In this document: positions 45,044 to 57,673 of the stretch, in pieces
How the letters are laid out: each line of letters starts with the position of its first letter
Position numbering within the stretch: position 1 is the stretch's first letter
Assembly: GCF_000963885.1 (NCBI RefSeq)
Contig: NZ_BALE01000009.1
Span: forward strand, 186,001 to 250,000
From: Tanticharoenia sakaeratensis NBRC 103193
GTDB taxonomy: Bacteria; Pseudomonadota; Alphaproteobacteria; Acetobacterales; Acetobacteraceae
DNA: 64,000 bases
Direction: 5' to 3'
The notes under the pieces: model-generated
Seen by the model: the letters and a program-made list of their open reading frames with translations, nothing else
Databases searched by the model: none
What the model was told of the DNA's origin: nothing
Program-made: the position numbers and the translations under genes

Positions 45044-46501
45044 ATGACTTCTTCCGCAGGACGCATCTTTGCGCGCTATGCCCCGGCAGGCATCGGACTG
45101 GCTGCCGGGCTTTGCGGTTCCACGGCCCTGGCCCAGAAATATGACGGCTCGGGCTCGCCGACGGCGATTCCCCATACGCTGCAGCAGGCTCTGGCCAATG
45201 CCTACCTGACCAATCCGACCCTGCAGGAAGAACGCGCGACGCTGCGCGCGACGGACGAACAGGTACCGACGGCCCTTGCGGGCTGGCGCCCGACAATCCA
45301 GGGCAGCATGGCGCTGTCTTATTATCAGGGCTCGACGAGCTACGGCACATATGGTGGGGTCGTTCAGCCTCCGCGTACGTATGCGACGCCCGGATACGCC
45401 GGTCAGCTCAGCATCACCCAGCCGCTTTACAGTGGCGGCCATACGACGGCCGCGACCCATCAGGCGGTCAATCGCGTCATGGCCGAACGGGCGCGGCTGA
45501 TCGCGACCGAACAGCAGGTCTTCAGCAACGTCGTTCAGGCCTATATCGGCGTGGTCGAGGACGAGCAGCTTCTCCAGCTCGATATCAACAACGAGCACGT
45601 GCTCGAACAGCAGGTTGCGGCAACCGAGACCCGGTTCCACGCAGGCGAGATTACCCAGACGGATGTGGCACAGGCCCGCGCGGCGCTTGCCAGCGCGCGC
45701 GCCACGCGTCAGCAGGCGGAAGGCACGCTTCAGACGGCGCAGGCGACCTATCTGCAGATCGTAGGCCAGGCGCCGCCGCCCAATCTCATTCCGCCGCAGC
45801 CGCTCGCATTGCCGGTCAAGTCCGAGCAGGAAGCTGTGGGTCTGGCCGTCCAGAACAATCCGAACGTCGTGAACGCGCTGTTTACCGAGGCGTCCCAGAA
45901 AGATGCTGTCGCCGTGGCCGTGTCCGCGATCATGCCCAAGATATCCGCTGAAGCAGCTTACACGCACTCCATCAACCAAGGCTATTCGGGCTATGGAACG
46001 GATAACAAATACGCCCTGCTGAACTTCAATATTCCGATTTATCAGGGTGGATCCGAATACGCGGCGGTGCGTCAGGCGCGCCAGCAGGCGATGGCTTCGC
46101 ATCGCGACGTCGATGTCCAGCGTCGTGCGGCTCTTCAGCTCGCAGCCTCCAACTGGCAGCAGATGATGGCCTATCAGGCCGCCATCTCCAGCAACCGCGT
46201 TGCGATTTCCGCCAATGTGGTCGCGCTGGATGGCGTCGAGCGCCAGGCAATCGTCGGCACGAGCACGACGCTTGCTGTTCTGCAGCAGCAGGAGACGCTG
46301 CTCCAGTCACAGATTGCGCTGGTACAGAGCCTCAGCAGTCTTGTTCAGGCGTCCTACAATGTTGCGGCCGCGATCGGGCGACTGACAGCAGTCGATCTCC
46401 AGCTCCAGGTACCTCTCTATGACGAGAAGGCTTATTACAAGGCGGTGAAAGACCGTCTCTGGGGCATCAACGACTATGCGGTGGGACAGCCGGGCCGTTG
46501 A
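45044..46501 (+). CDS. tolC: TolC-family outer-membrane efflux/type I secretion channel
   Basis: The 485-residue protein has a signal peptide ending TALAQ (about residue 31). Two homologous halves follow, each with the pattern of TolC helices: LQQALANAYLTNPTLQEERA and, in the second half, EAVGLAVQNNPNVVNA. GQLSITQPLYSGG and NFNIPIYQGG are the beta-strand markers. It forms trimers spanning the outer membrane and periplasm. The order tolC-popZ-valS is common in alphaproteobacteria. Confidence 0.93.
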   Translation: MTSSAGRIFARYAPAGIGLAAGLCGSTALAQKYDGSGSPTAIPHTLQQALANAYLTNPTLQEERATLRATDEQVPTALAGWRPTIQGSMALSYYQGSTSYGTYGGVVQPPRTYATPGYAGQLSITQPLYSGGHTTAATHQAVNRVMAERARLIATEQQVFSNVVQAYIGVVEDEQLLQLDINNEHVLEQQVAATETRFHAGEITQTDVAQARAALASARATRQQAEGTLQTAQATYLQIVGQAPPPNLIPPQPLALPVKSEQEAVGLAVQNNPNVVNALFTEASQKDAVAVAVSAIMPKISAEAAYTHSINQGYSGYGTDNKYALLNFNIPIYQGGSEYAAVRQARQQAMASHRDVDVQRRAALQLAASNWQQMMAYQAAISSNRVAISANVVALDGVERQAIVGTSTTLAVLQQQETLLQSQIALVQSLSSLVQASYNVAAAIGRLTAVDLQLQVPLYDEKAYYKAVKDRLWGINDYAVGQPGR

Positions 46502-46540
46502 CGGGCTAACTGCAGGCAATTCTGGAAAGGTCGACATTTA

Positions 46541-47218
46541 ATGACGGTGCAGCCAAAGACGATCGGCAGCGATACGGATTCGGACGAGCAGTCGATCGAA
46601 AGCGTTCTGCACTCGATCCGCCGGATTCTGAAAGAAGATCAGCCCGCGCGTGACGATGTCGCCAATGACATTGATACGGATCGCGAGCCGGACGGCGACA
46701 CGCTTATGCTTGATCGATCCATGCTCGTTGCACCCGATGAACCGGCTTCGGACGCGTCCCCGATGTCCAAGCCGGATCACAGCCTTCTCGCAATTGCCCA
46801 ACGCGCGCAGGAGCGCGAGCGGCCGCCTGCGCTGGGCAGACCCGAGACAAATCCGGAGCTAGCCAGTTCCTCTGCGCCGATATCCGCTGCGTCGGCGGTA
46901 CAGCCTGAGCCGCCGACAACGCGTTTCGACGCACCGGACGATCTGCCGAAGCAGCAGATCCCGGACGATCGTCTGATCGGCGATGAGACGCGAGCCGCGG
47001 CCGAGCGTTCGCTGGATGCCCTGCACGAAGCGCTCTCCCGCCACGAGCGCCGGACGACCATTACAGGGGCGACCCCCGTTAGCGTCGGAAGCATCACGAT
47101 CGAGGACATGGTGCGGCAAGAGGTCCGCGCCATGGTGCGCACCTGGCTCGATGCTCATCTTCCATCTCTCGTCGAGATCATGGTCCGCGCAGAGATTTCG
47201 AAGATGGCGCAGCGCTGA
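46541..47218 (+). CDS. popZ: DUF2497 polar organizing protein PopZ-like
   Basis: The 225-residue protein has the short N-terminal helix EQSIESVLHSIRRILKED, a long Pro/Asp/Glu-rich disordered middle (about 40-150), and the C-terminal oligomerisation helices IEDMVRQEVRAMVRTWLDAH and LPSLVEIMVRAEI. This is the PopZ layout. PopZ forms polar condensates that anchor the chromosome and cell-cycle kinases. GGAAAGG precedes the start. The spacer is longer and less acidic than in Caulobacter by eye. Confidence 0.88.
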   Translation: MTVQPKTIGSDTDSDEQSIESVLHSIRRILKEDQPARDDVANDIDTDREPDGDTLMLDRSMLVAPDEPASDASPMSKPDHSLLAIAQRAQERERPPALGRPETNPELASSSAPISAASAVQPEPPTTRFDAPDDLPKQQIPDDRLIGDETRAAAERSLDALHEALSRHERRTTITGATPVSVGSITIEDMVRQEVRAMVRTWLDAHLPSLVEIMVRAEISKMAQR

Positions 47219-47303
47219 GAGAGAGTCTTCTGGGGGTGGCAATTCTGCGCCGGCTGGGACACAAGCGCACGCCAAGGATTGCAAGGACCCGGAGTGCGAA
47301 CCG

Positions 47304-49988
<2,685 letters not shown>

Positions 49989-49991
49989 CTT

Positions 49992-50840
49992 ATGACATGG
50001 CGAGCAGCGCTTGTTCTGCTGCTGCTCGCCATCTTCTCTCCAGCCGCGCATGCACACACGTCTGCGAAGCAGCGATTGACCGCACATGTGGACGGTACGT
50101 CGCTGACCGTCTTTACGTATCGTCCGAGTTGCGAGCCGCGCGGCATCATTCTGGTGTTCCACGGCATAGCGCGGAATGCGCGGCACTATCGGGATGCGAC
50201 GATCCCGCTTGCGGATGCGGCTTGCGCGCTCGTCTATGCGCCACAGTTCGATGCCACCCGGTTTCCGTCTTCCGCCTATCAGCATGGCGGCGTGACACCG
50301 GATCGGGCGACGCTGACATCGGCCCCGGTGGCAATGGTCCCGGACCTGATCCGTTGGGCGCAGGCCCGATCGGGCTCGCCGCTGCCCACAATGCTGGTGG
50401 GGCATTCGGCAGGTGCGCAGTTTCTTAGTCGCGTTGCAGCTTACGTGCCCACCGCGGCGCGCGCCATCGTGCTGGCCGATCCATCCACTTATGTCATGCC
50501 CGATCCGGCTGTTGCGGCACCCTTTGGCGGCGGGTTCACATCGCCTGACCCCGGCTGGCTTGCCGCCTATCTATCACGGCCAATTTTCATCGTGTTGGGG
50601 GCAAATGACGTAACCGACAACCATCACCTGTCGGAAACACCTCAGGCTCGGGCACAAGGATCAAACCGCCTGACACGTGGTCAGACGGCCTTTGCGCTGG
50701 GTCAGGCGGCAGCCCGACGGATCGGGCGCCCATGCGCATGGCAAAAGGCGATCGTGCCAGGTGTCGGGCACGATGCCGCCGCGATGTTTGCGTCATCCCA
50801 GATGAGGGATATCGCACGCGCCGTTTTCAGGAGCCCCTGA
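49992..50840 (+). CDS. Secreted alpha/beta-hydrolase
   Basis: The 282-residue protein has a signal peptide ending AHAHT (about residue 22), the oxyanion segment ILVFHGIARNARHY, the nucleophile elbow VGHSAGAQFL, an Asp region near VLGANDVTDN, and a late His in PGVGHDAAAMF. It is a periplasmic serine hydrolase; esterase or peptidase activity is unknown. It starts three bases after valS and may be read from it. Confidence 0.82.
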   Translation: MTWRAALVLLLLAIFSPAAHAHTSAKQRLTAHVDGTSLTVFTYRPSCEPRGIILVFHGIARNARHYRDATIPLADAACALVYAPQFDATRFPSSAYQHGGVTPDRATLTSAPVAMVPDLIRWAQARSGSPLPTMLVGHSAGAQFLSRVAAYVPTAARAIVLADPSTYVMPDPAVAAPFGGGFTSPDPGWLAAYLSRPIFIVLGANDVTDNHHLSETPQARAQGSNRLTRGQTAFALGQAAARRIGRPCAWQKAIVPGVGHDAAAMFASSQMRDIARAVFRSP

Positions 50841-50848
50841 AAACCTGC

Positions 50849-50874
50849 CGCGCGCGTGGCTTTCAGCGCGCGCG
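50849..50874. repeat. CG-repeat stem-loop at the convergent hydrolase/ilvD junction
   Basis: CGCGCGCG at 50849-50856 can pair with CGCGCGCG at 50867-50874 across a 10-nt loop, spanning the ilvD stop. No T-run is present. It could act as a bidirectional weak terminator. Confidence 0.35.
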
Positions 50875-52716
50875 CTTCGAAACCTGGCTGACGTCACGCA
50901 CAGCACCATGCGCCGCGCTGGTGGTCATTGCTGCATAGGCACGCAGGGCCGGCGACACCGAACGCACGCGATCGGGCATCCAGGCTGCCTCGCCCCGACC
51001 GGACATGACGTCCCGACGACGCGCAATCTCCGCACCGTCAACCGCGAGGTGGAGGCGGCGCGACGGAATGTCGATTTCGATCGCATCGCCATCCTCGATC
51101 AGGCCGATCAGTCCGCCCTCGGCAGCTTCCGGAGAGATATGGCCGATCGACAGCCCGGATGATCCGCCGGAGAAGCGGCCATCGGTGATCAGTGCGCAGG
51201 ACTCCGCAAGCCCCTTCGACTTCAGATAGCTCGTTGGATAGAGCATTTCCTGCATGCCCGGTCCGCCACGCGGGCCCTCATACCGGATCACGACGACATC
51301 GCCTGCGGCGATCCGCCCACCGAGGATGCCGGACACGGCATCGTCCTGGCTCTCGAACACCCGCGCGGTTCCGGTGAATGTCAGCACCTTGTCCGAGACG
51401 CCCGCGGTCTTCACGATCGCGCCGTCTTCCGCGAGATTGCCGTAGAGCACGGCCAGACCGCCATCCTGACTGAAGGCATTGGCACGGTCGCGCAGGACCC
51501 CCGCCATGCGGTCGCGATCAAGCTCGTGATACACGCTCGACTGAGAGAATGCCTGTGTGGTCCGAACGCCGCCGGGCGCCGCGCGGAACAGCGCCTCCGC
51601 TTCGGCGTCGCCATTCATCACGTCCCACTTGGCAAGAGCTGCAGCCATGGTCGGCGCGTGGACAGTCGGCACCGTCGTGTCGAGCAGGCCGCAGCGGTCC
51701 AGTTCGCCCAAAATTGCAGGAATGCCACCGGCGCGGTGCACGTCTTCCATATGCACGTTCGCTTTTGCCGGGGCGACCTTGCAGAGGTTGGGCGTCTCCC
51801 GCGACAGACGGTCGATATCGACCATCGCAAAATCCACTTCAGCCTCGCGCGCCGCGGCCAGCAGATGCAAGACTGTGTTCGTCGATCCGCCCATCGCGAT
51901 GTCGAGCGTCATGGCGTTGCGGAAGGCGCTGCGCGTTGCGATGCCGCGGGGCAGGGCGGTTGCGTCATCCTGCTCATACCACCGGCGCGCGAGCTCAACA
52001 GACAGACGGCCGGCCTTCTGGAACAACTCGCGCCGGGCGGCGTGGGTCGCCAGCAGGCTGCCATTGCCCGGGAGGGCGAGACCAAGCGCTTCCGTCAGGC
52101 AGTTCATCGAGTTGGCGGTGAACATGCCCGAGCACGACCCGCAGGTCGGACAGGCGGATCGCTCGATCTGTTCCGATTCAGCGTCCGTCACGTTCGGGTT
52201 CGCGGCGGCAACCATGGAATCGACAAGGTCGAGCTTGCGGTCCACGCCCGGTCCGTCGATCTTGCCGGCTTCCATGGGGCCGCCCGAGACGAAGACGGTC
52301 GGAATGTTCAGGCGCAGCGCCGCCATCAGCATGCCCGGCGTAATCTTGTCGCAGTTGCTGATGCAGACCAGCGCATCGGCACAATGGGCGTTGACCATGT
52401 ATTCGATCGAATCCGCGATCAGCTCGCGCGAGGGCAGGGAATAGAGCATTCCTCCGTGGCCCATGGCGATGCCGTCGTCGACCGCGATCGTGTTGAACTC
52501 GCGCCCGATACCGCCGGCCTCCGCCACCGCCTCGCCGACCAACTGGCCCATGTCCTTGAGATGGACGTGGCCCGGGACGAACTGCGTGAACGAATTGGCG
52601 ATGGCGACGATCGGCTTTCCGAAATCGCCGTCCGTCATGCCGGTCGCGCGCCAGAGGGCCCGCGCGCCCGCCATGTTGCGGCCGTGGGTCGTCGTGCGGG
52701 AGCGAAGTTGCGGCAT
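50863..52716 (-). CDS. ilvD: Dihydroxy-acid dehydratase
   Basis: The 617-residue enzyme has iron-sulfur cysteines in [14 protein letters not shown] and [18 protein letters not shown], and [21 protein letters not shown] and [20 protein letters not shown]. It dehydrates 2,3-dihydroxy-isovalerate and -methylvalerate in branched-chain amino-acid synthesis. Length and motifs agree with the E. coli-like form. No other ilv gene is nearby. Confidence 0.96.
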   Translation of the reverse strand: MPQLRSRTTTHGRNMAGARALWRATGMTDGDFGKPIVAIANSFTQFVPGHVHLKDMGQLVGEAVAEAGGIGREFNTIAVDDGIAMGHGGMLYSLPSRELIADSIEYMVNAHCADALVCISNCDKITPGMLMAALRLNIPTVFVSGGPMEAGKIDGPGVDRKLDLVDSMVAAANPNVTDAESEQIERSACPTCGSCSGMFTANSMNCLTEALGLALPGNGSLLATHAARRELFQKAGRLSVELARRWYEQDDATALPRGIATRSAFRNAMTLDIAMGGSTNTVLHLLAAAREAEVDFAMVDIDRLSRETPNLCKVAPAKANVHMEDVHRAGGIPAILGELDRCGLLDTTVPTVHAPTMAAALAKWDVMNGDAEAEALFRAAPGGVRTTQAFSQSSVYHELDRDRMAGVLRDRANAFSQDGGLAVLYGNLAEDGAIVKTAGVSDKVLTFTGTARVFESQDDAVSGILGGRIAAGDVVVIRYEGPRGGPGMQEMLYPTSYLKSKGLAESCALITDGRFSGGSSGLSIGHISPEAAEGGLIGLIEDGDAIEIDIPSRRLHLAVDGAEIARRRDVMSGRGEAAWMPDRVRSVSPALRAYAAMTTSAAHGAVRDVSQVSKRAR

Positions 52717-52852
52717 GGTCCTGACACTCTCGTTTCGGATTGGCTATCGAATCTGCGAGTGCCGGGAGGTAGTGCCGATTCCCGGACCGATCAAGTAATT
52801 TTCAGCAAGGCCGATCCATGTTCTACGAAACAATCGTGCGAATACGAGGAGG

Positions 52853-53023
52853 TCAGGCCATTTTCGCCTCGTAATCGCGCCAGGCAAGCACCGCCCAGAC
52901 CGCGGCCGGCAGCCAGCCGATGATCGTCAGATGAAGAAGCACACACAGGATCCCGGCGAACGGGCGCCCGATGGTGAAGAATAGGAGCCACGGCACCAGG
53001 AGTGCGATCAACAGGCGAATCAT
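52853..53023 (-). CDS. YqaE/Pmp3 family small membrane protein
   Basis: The 56-residue protein has two membrane helices, LLIALLVPWLLFFTIG and GILCVLLHLTIIGWLPAAVWA, joined by a short loop, as in the Pmp3/UPF0057 family. These peptides modulate membrane potential and are often stress-induced. The ATG at 53023 follows GAGGAG. It is divergent from the ester-hydrolase gene with about 105 bp between. Confidence 0.85.
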   Translation of the reverse strand: MIRLLIALLVPWLLFFTIGRPFAGILCVLLHLTIIGWLPAAVWAVLAWRDYEAKMA

Positions 53024-53129
53024 CGAAAGACAAGCTCCTCTGAACAGATGTCCCGAGATGGGAACGATGCGACCTCGCGTCGGTTGCGGTTCAGTCCGGA
53101 GGTGCTGGTCGATCACGCGGACGCATGGC

Positions 53130-55085
53130 ATGCTCATTCTCATGATTGCATCCCGTCGCAAACGCTCAGGCGTTCTCGCTCTCCTCTGTTCGGTGGCGTT
53201 GGGCGCCGCCGGCTGGTCCGCTCCCGCCCAAGGGCAGGTCGATCCCTCGATGATGCAGGACGGCAGCGACATTCCGCAGCACGCAGCCCTGCCGACCGAT
53301 GCACGGGACTATATCAAGCAGGACGTCATGATCCCGATGCGGGACGGCGTGAAACTGCACACCGTCATCGTCATCCCTAAGAACGCACACGATGCGCCAA
53401 TCCTGCTGACGCGCACGCCCTATCATGCGTCCGAGCGCGCGGAGCGTATCCCGGGCGCCAATTCGATCCGGTCCATCCTGCCGGAAGGTGATGGCGTATT
53501 CGTGGACGAGGGCTACATCCGCGTGTTTCAGGACGTGCGCGGCAAGTACGGTTCGGAGGGCGACTATGTGATGACCCGGCCGCCGATCGGGCCGCTCAAT
53601 CATTCGAAGACCGACGACACGACCGATGCGTGGGACACGATCGACTGGCTCGTGAAGAACGTGCACCAGAGCAATGGCCGCGTCGGGATGACCGGATCGT
53701 CCTATGAGGGCTGGACGGTCGTCATGGCGTTGCTGAATCCGCATCCGGCGCTGAAGGTGGCCGCACCCGAGAGCCCCATGGTGGACGGCTGGATGGGCGA
53801 CGACTGGTTCCATTACGGGGCCTATCGCCAGGCGAGCTTCGATTATTTCTCGATGCAGATGATGCGGGCGGGAAGTGGCGACCCGATCCCGCGCGACGAC
53901 GCGGACGATTACACGACCTTCCTGCGTGACGGCTCGGCCGAAGGTTTCGCAAAGCGCGTCGGCCTCGATCAGTTCCCGTGGTGGCAACGCGTTCACGCCA
54001 ATCCGTCATACGACGCGTTCTGGCAGGAGCAGGCGCTGGATCACCTGATCGCCAGGCGGCCGCTGACCGTGCCCACGATCTGGGAACAGGGGCTGTGGGA
54101 TCAGGAAGACATGTGGGGTGCGATCCATTCCTGGCTCGCGATCAAGGCCAACCACCCGTCAGTGCCGAACATTCTTGTCATGGGACCGTGGCGCCACAGC
54201 CAGGTCAACTACAACGGCAGCGAACTCGGCCCGCTCCATTTCTCGGGCGACACGGCGCTCTGGTATCGCAGGAACGTCATGCGGCCGTTCTTCGACACCT
54301 ATCTGAAGCCCGGCTCGAAGCAGGCGTCCTTCCCGCAGGCGATCATCTACAACCCCGGCGCGGATCACTGGGATTTCCTGCCGCACTGGCTCGATCACTG
54401 CACCACGACCTGCATCGGCGAGGGCCGCAGGCTTTATCTGCAGGCCGATCATGGCCTCGGTTTCGGCAACGCGACCGAAGGCGCGGACAGCTATGTCTCG
54501 GATCCGGCGCACCCGGTGCCGTTCGTGACGCGCCCCTATGCGTTCGCGAACAGTGCCCGCTGGAAGCCCTGGCTGACATCGGACCAGCGTTTCGCGGAAT
54601 CACGCCCCGATGTGCTGACATATGAAACGCCGGTGCTCGATCATCCCGTACACGTGAGCGGTGTGCCGACAGCGGACCTGTTTGCCGCGACCACCGGGAC
54701 GGATGCGGACTGGGTGGTGAAGGTCATCGATGTCTATCCCGGCGTGACGCCCGATACGCCTGCGATGGGCGGCTATGAACTGCCGATGTCGATGGACATC
54801 TTCCGCGGCCGCTATGCGCATGATTTCGCGCATCCAGCAGCCATCCCGTCCAACAGCGTTCAGGAATATCGCTTCACGCTGCCGGCCATCAATCACGTCT
54901 TCCAGCCGGGCCACCGGATCATGGTGCAGATCCAGTCGAGCTGGTTCCCGCTCTATGATCGCAACCCCCAAAAGTTCGTGCCGAACATCTTTGATGCCAA
55001 ACCGGCCGACTACATATCTGCGACCCAGACGATTCATCGTGGCGGCGCGCAGGCCAGCGCGATCGACCTGCCGGTCGTCCCGTAA
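53130..55085 (+). CDS. Alpha-amino-acid ester hydrolase (CocE/NonD family)
   Basis: The 651-residue protein has a signal peptide (about residues 1-36). Its alpha/beta-hydrolase core has the nucleophile in GSSYEGW (Ser191), acid Asp324 in WDQEDMW, and His356 in GPWRHSQ. The carboxylate cluster that selects alpha-amino substrates is kept as Asp225, Glu326 and Asp327, by spacing match to known enzymes. A C-terminal jelly-roll starts near residue 430. Such enzymes hydrolyse and transfer amino-acid esters and beta-lactam side chains. The start could also be ATG 53142. Confidence 0.88.
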   Translation: MLILMIASRRKRSGVLALLCSVALGAAGWSAPAQGQVDPSMMQDGSDIPQHAALPTDARDYIKQDVMIPMRDGVKLHTVIVIPKNAHDAPILLTRTPYHASERAERIPGANSIRSILPEGDGVFVDEGYIRVFQDVRGKYGSEGDYVMTRPPIGPLNHSKTDDTTDAWDTIDWLVKNVHQSNGRVGMTGSSYEGWTVVMALLNPHPALKVAAPESPMVDGWMGDDWFHYGAYRQASFDYFSMQMMRAGSGDPIPRDDADDYTTFLRDGSAEGFAKRVGLDQFPWWQRVHANPSYDAFWQEQALDHLIARRPLTVPTIWEQGLWDQEDMWGAIHSWLAIKANHPSVPNILVMGPWRHSQVNYNGSELGPLHFSGDTALWYRRNVMRPFFDTYLKPGSKQASFPQAIIYNPGADHWDFLPHWLDHCTTTCIGEGRRLYLQADHGLGFGNATEGADSYVSDPAHPVPFVTRPYAFANSARWKPWLTSDQRFAESRPDVLTYETPVLDHPVHVSGVPTADLFAATTGTDADWVVKVIDVYPGVTPDTPAMGGYELPMSMDIFRGRYAHDFAHPAAIPSNSVQEYRFTLPAINHVFQPGHRIMVQIQSSWFPLYDRNPQKFVPNIFDAKPADYISATQTIHRGGAQASAIDLPVVP

Positions 55086-55205
55086 TAGTGCTGGGCATGC
55101 GGACGTGCGGCGAAAACCGCTGCGCGTTCGCTGTTCCTGTATCTGCGCCCGGCACGCCGCGTGACGGTGGGTGCGTCTGACATCGCACAAGAGGATCTGA
55201 CCCGC

Positions 55206-55757
55206 ATGACAAACAACACGGCGCCTGCACGGGCGATATTCGGTGGCGGCTGCTTCTGGTGTGTCGAAGCCGTCTTCAAGGACCTGCGCGGTGTCAGCAG
55301 CGTCAAGCCGGGATATGCCGGGGGTCATGTGGATCACCCGAGCTACGAGGCCGTCTGCACTGGTCGTACCGGACATGCCGAAGCAGTCGAGATCGCCTTC
55401 GACCCGGACGAAATATCCTATGCCGATCTGCTCCGGGTGTTTTTCACGACGCACGATCCGACGACGGTCGATGCCCAAGGCAACGACATCGGGCCGCAGT
55501 ATCGCTCCGTTGTCTTCGCGCTCGACGACGGTCAGGCCGAGACGGCCCGGCGCGTACGGGACGAAATCGATGCGGAAGGCATCTGGCCTGCGCCGATCGT
55601 GACCGAAATTGCGGGACCCGCACATTTCTGGGAGGCGGAAGCCAAGCATCACGACTATTTCGCGCGCAATCCGGAGTCCGGTTACTGCCGGGTCGTGGTG
55701 GCGCCGAAGGTGGCGAAGGCGCGCAAGCTCTATCGCGACCGCCTGAAAGCGGCCTGA
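55206..55757 (+). CDS. msrA: Peptide-methionine (S)-S-oxide reductase
   Basis: The 183-residue protein has the catalytic FGGGCFWCVEAVF, GYAGGHVDHPSYEAVCTGRTGH, FFTTHDPTTVDAQGNDIGPQ and YRSVVF. The first Cys is the sulfenic acid former; a C-terminal Cys (SGYCRVV) can resolve it. It repairs Met-S-sulfoxide using thioredoxin. DUF2252 follows in three bases, suggesting co-translation. Confidence 0.95.
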   Translation: MTNNTAPARAIFGGGCFWCVEAVFKDLRGVSSVKPGYAGGHVDHPSYEAVCTGRTGHAEAVEIAFDPDEISYADLLRVFFTTHDPTTVDAQGNDIGPQYRSVVFALDDGQAETARRVRDEIDAEGIWPAPIVTEIAGPAHFWEAEAKHHDYFARNPESGYCRVVVAPKVAKARKLYRDRLKAA

Positions 55758-55760
55758 GGC

Positions 55761-57119
55761 GTGATCCTGCGCCGTGAGCTCGAAACCCGCGACGAACGCA
55801 GGACACGCGGCCGTGCGCTGCGCGGCGCGGTGCGGCGGCGCGAGAACGCCGACTGGCTGGCGGCCCCCGGGCGCCGCGACCCGATCGATATCCTGATCAG
55901 ACAGGGCGAGAGCCGGATCGCGGAGCTGCTGCCGATCCGCTATGGCCGCATGCAGACATCGCCGCTGGCCTTCCTGCGCGGAGCTGCGGCGGTCATGGCG
56001 TCCGATCTCGCCACGACGCCGGTAGCCGGCATCCCGGTTCAGGCTTGCGGCGACTGCCATCTCAACAATTTCGGGAGCTATGCCACGCCGGAAGGCATAG
56101 CTGTTTTCGATATCAACGATTTCGACGAGACGCATCCGGCGCCGTTCGAATGGGATCTCAAGCGGCTCGCAACCAGTCTCGTCCTGGCGGGACGTCAGGC
56201 CGGGGCTTCATCCCGCGGAGCACGGGATCTGGCCCTGTCGGCGGCGCACGCCTATGTCGCCGAGATCAGGCGATTGGCCGGCCTGTCTCCGCTGGCCGCC
56301 TGGTACACGCGCATCGATCTCGAATCGGTTATCGAGGCTATCCCGAAGCATCGCGTCCGCACGCATCTGCAGCGTCGGTTCAGTCAGCAGATCGCAAGCG
56401 TCCGCGGTCAGTTCGGCATCGTCGATCATGGCCGGCTGCCCCGGCTGGTCGACCGGCCACCGCTGATCGAACGCCTGCCGAGCCATGACGAGACACTGCG
56501 CGCGGCATTTGCTCGTTACGTTGCCCAGCTTCCCCCGGAGCGCCGAATGGTGGTCGAGCGCTACCGGCTGCGGGACATCGTGTTCAAGGTGGTCGGCGTC
56601 GGCAGCGTCGGCACGTTCTGTGCGCTGGGGCTCTATACGACGGAAGATGGGCAGTCGCTGATCCTGCAGATCAAGGAAGCGCAGCATTCCGTGCTGGAGC
56701 CTTACACAGCGCCATCCGATTTTTCGAACATGGGCGAGCGCGTGGTTACGGGGCAGCGCGTGATGCAGGCGGCCTCGGACGTCTTTCTCGGATGGACGCG
56801 CAGTCAGGGCACGAAGACACAGACGAAGGACAGCGCCGGCGCGGGCCGGGAGTTCTACGTGCGACAGGCCAAGGATTCACGCCTGGCCTCCCTGAGCGAG
56901 CAGATCGAGGCCGATCTGCTCGACGTCTATGCTCCGTTGTGCGGTCGGGCGCTGGGACGCGCGCATGCCAGATCGGGCGATACTGCGCTGTTGTCCGGTT
57001 ATCTCGGGCGCGGCCGGTCGTTTTCCGATGCGATTGCAAGTTTCGCGGTTCTTTATGCCGACCAGACGGAACGCGATTACAAGCAGTTCATTGCTGCCTG
57101 TGAGCATGGGCGGCTGTAG
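55761..57119 (+). CDS. DUF2252 family protein
   Basis: The 452-residue protein has RMQTSPLAFLRGAAAVMA, CGDCHLNNFGSY, VFDINDFDETHPAPFEWDLKRLATSL and SVGTFCALGLY, the PF10009 (DUF2252) pattern, which resembles a kinase-like or aminoglycoside-phosphotransferase fold. Function is unknown. GTG start three bases after msrA. No clear catalytic assignment is made. Confidence 0.85.
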   Translation: MILRRELETRDERRTRGRALRGAVRRRENADWLAAPGRRDPIDILIRQGESRIAELLPIRYGRMQTSPLAFLRGAAAVMASDLATTPVAGIPVQACGDCHLNNFGSYATPEGIAVFDINDFDETHPAPFEWDLKRLATSLVLAGRQAGASSRGARDLALSAAHAYVAEIRRLAGLSPLAAWYTRIDLESVIEAIPKHRVRTHLQRRFSQQIASVRGQFGIVDHGRLPRLVDRPPLIERLPSHDETLRAAFARYVAQLPPERRMVVERYRLRDIVFKVVGVGSVGTFCALGLYTTEDGQSLILQIKEAQHSVLEPYTAPSDFSNMGERVVTGQRVMQAASDVFLGWTRSQGTKTQTKDSAGAGREFYVRQAKDSRLASLSEQIEADLLDVYAPLCGRALGRAHARSGDTALLSGYLGRGRSFSDAIASFAVLYADQTERDYKQFIAACEHGRL

Positions 57120-57673
57120 GCGGCTATATCGCAGCCAGCGTCCAGTCGTCCCGGGGCAGCTTTCAGACGCGGCCTGTTCATTGCAGGCGCATTGTCCAAA
57201 AGCGTTGCGCGCGTCGTGTTGCTTGAGGGCACACGCCTGAACGCTGCAAGACATATACAGGTGGAGCGGGCGGCCACGACCGCGCACGGACCGCCTCTCT
57301 TCGGCATTAGACCTGGCCATTCTGAGCTGTCCACATTAACGATAGCTTAAGCCGGATTGCCCTGCGATCTGCACTGGCCACTGCATGGCCCCCTGGAACA
57401 TCCCGGCTGCCGACAGTCATTCGCTGCAGTGTAGTGTCGAACGTCATCTGCCGGTCAAGAACTGTCACGCACGTCGCGTCCGGTTTTTTGCTGTCCGGCG
57501 TGATGCTGGTCCGGCTGCGTATCATGAGGCCGACCGCCGGTTACCGATCCGGCATCGCGCCGGACAGGGTGAGGGAGCATATGCGGATTGTCTGGAAGCA
57601 CGAGGGTCTGTCGGCACTCGTCATATCAGGCGTTCAGACAGGAAGCTGTCCGCTCGCATATGACGGGTGCCGC
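57120..57673. other. Gene-poor 554-bp region
   Basis: Open frames exist on both strands, but none resembles a known protein or has a convincing ribosome site. No tRNA, terminator or transposon end is seen. It separates DUF2252 from a convergent SDR gene and may be a decayed gene or carry an unrecognised small RNA. Confidence 0.4.

Noticed and set aside
57307-57525. 72-codon minus-strand frame in the gene-poor gap
   Set aside because: No ribosome site, no recognisable motif and no operon context, so it is not called as a gene.
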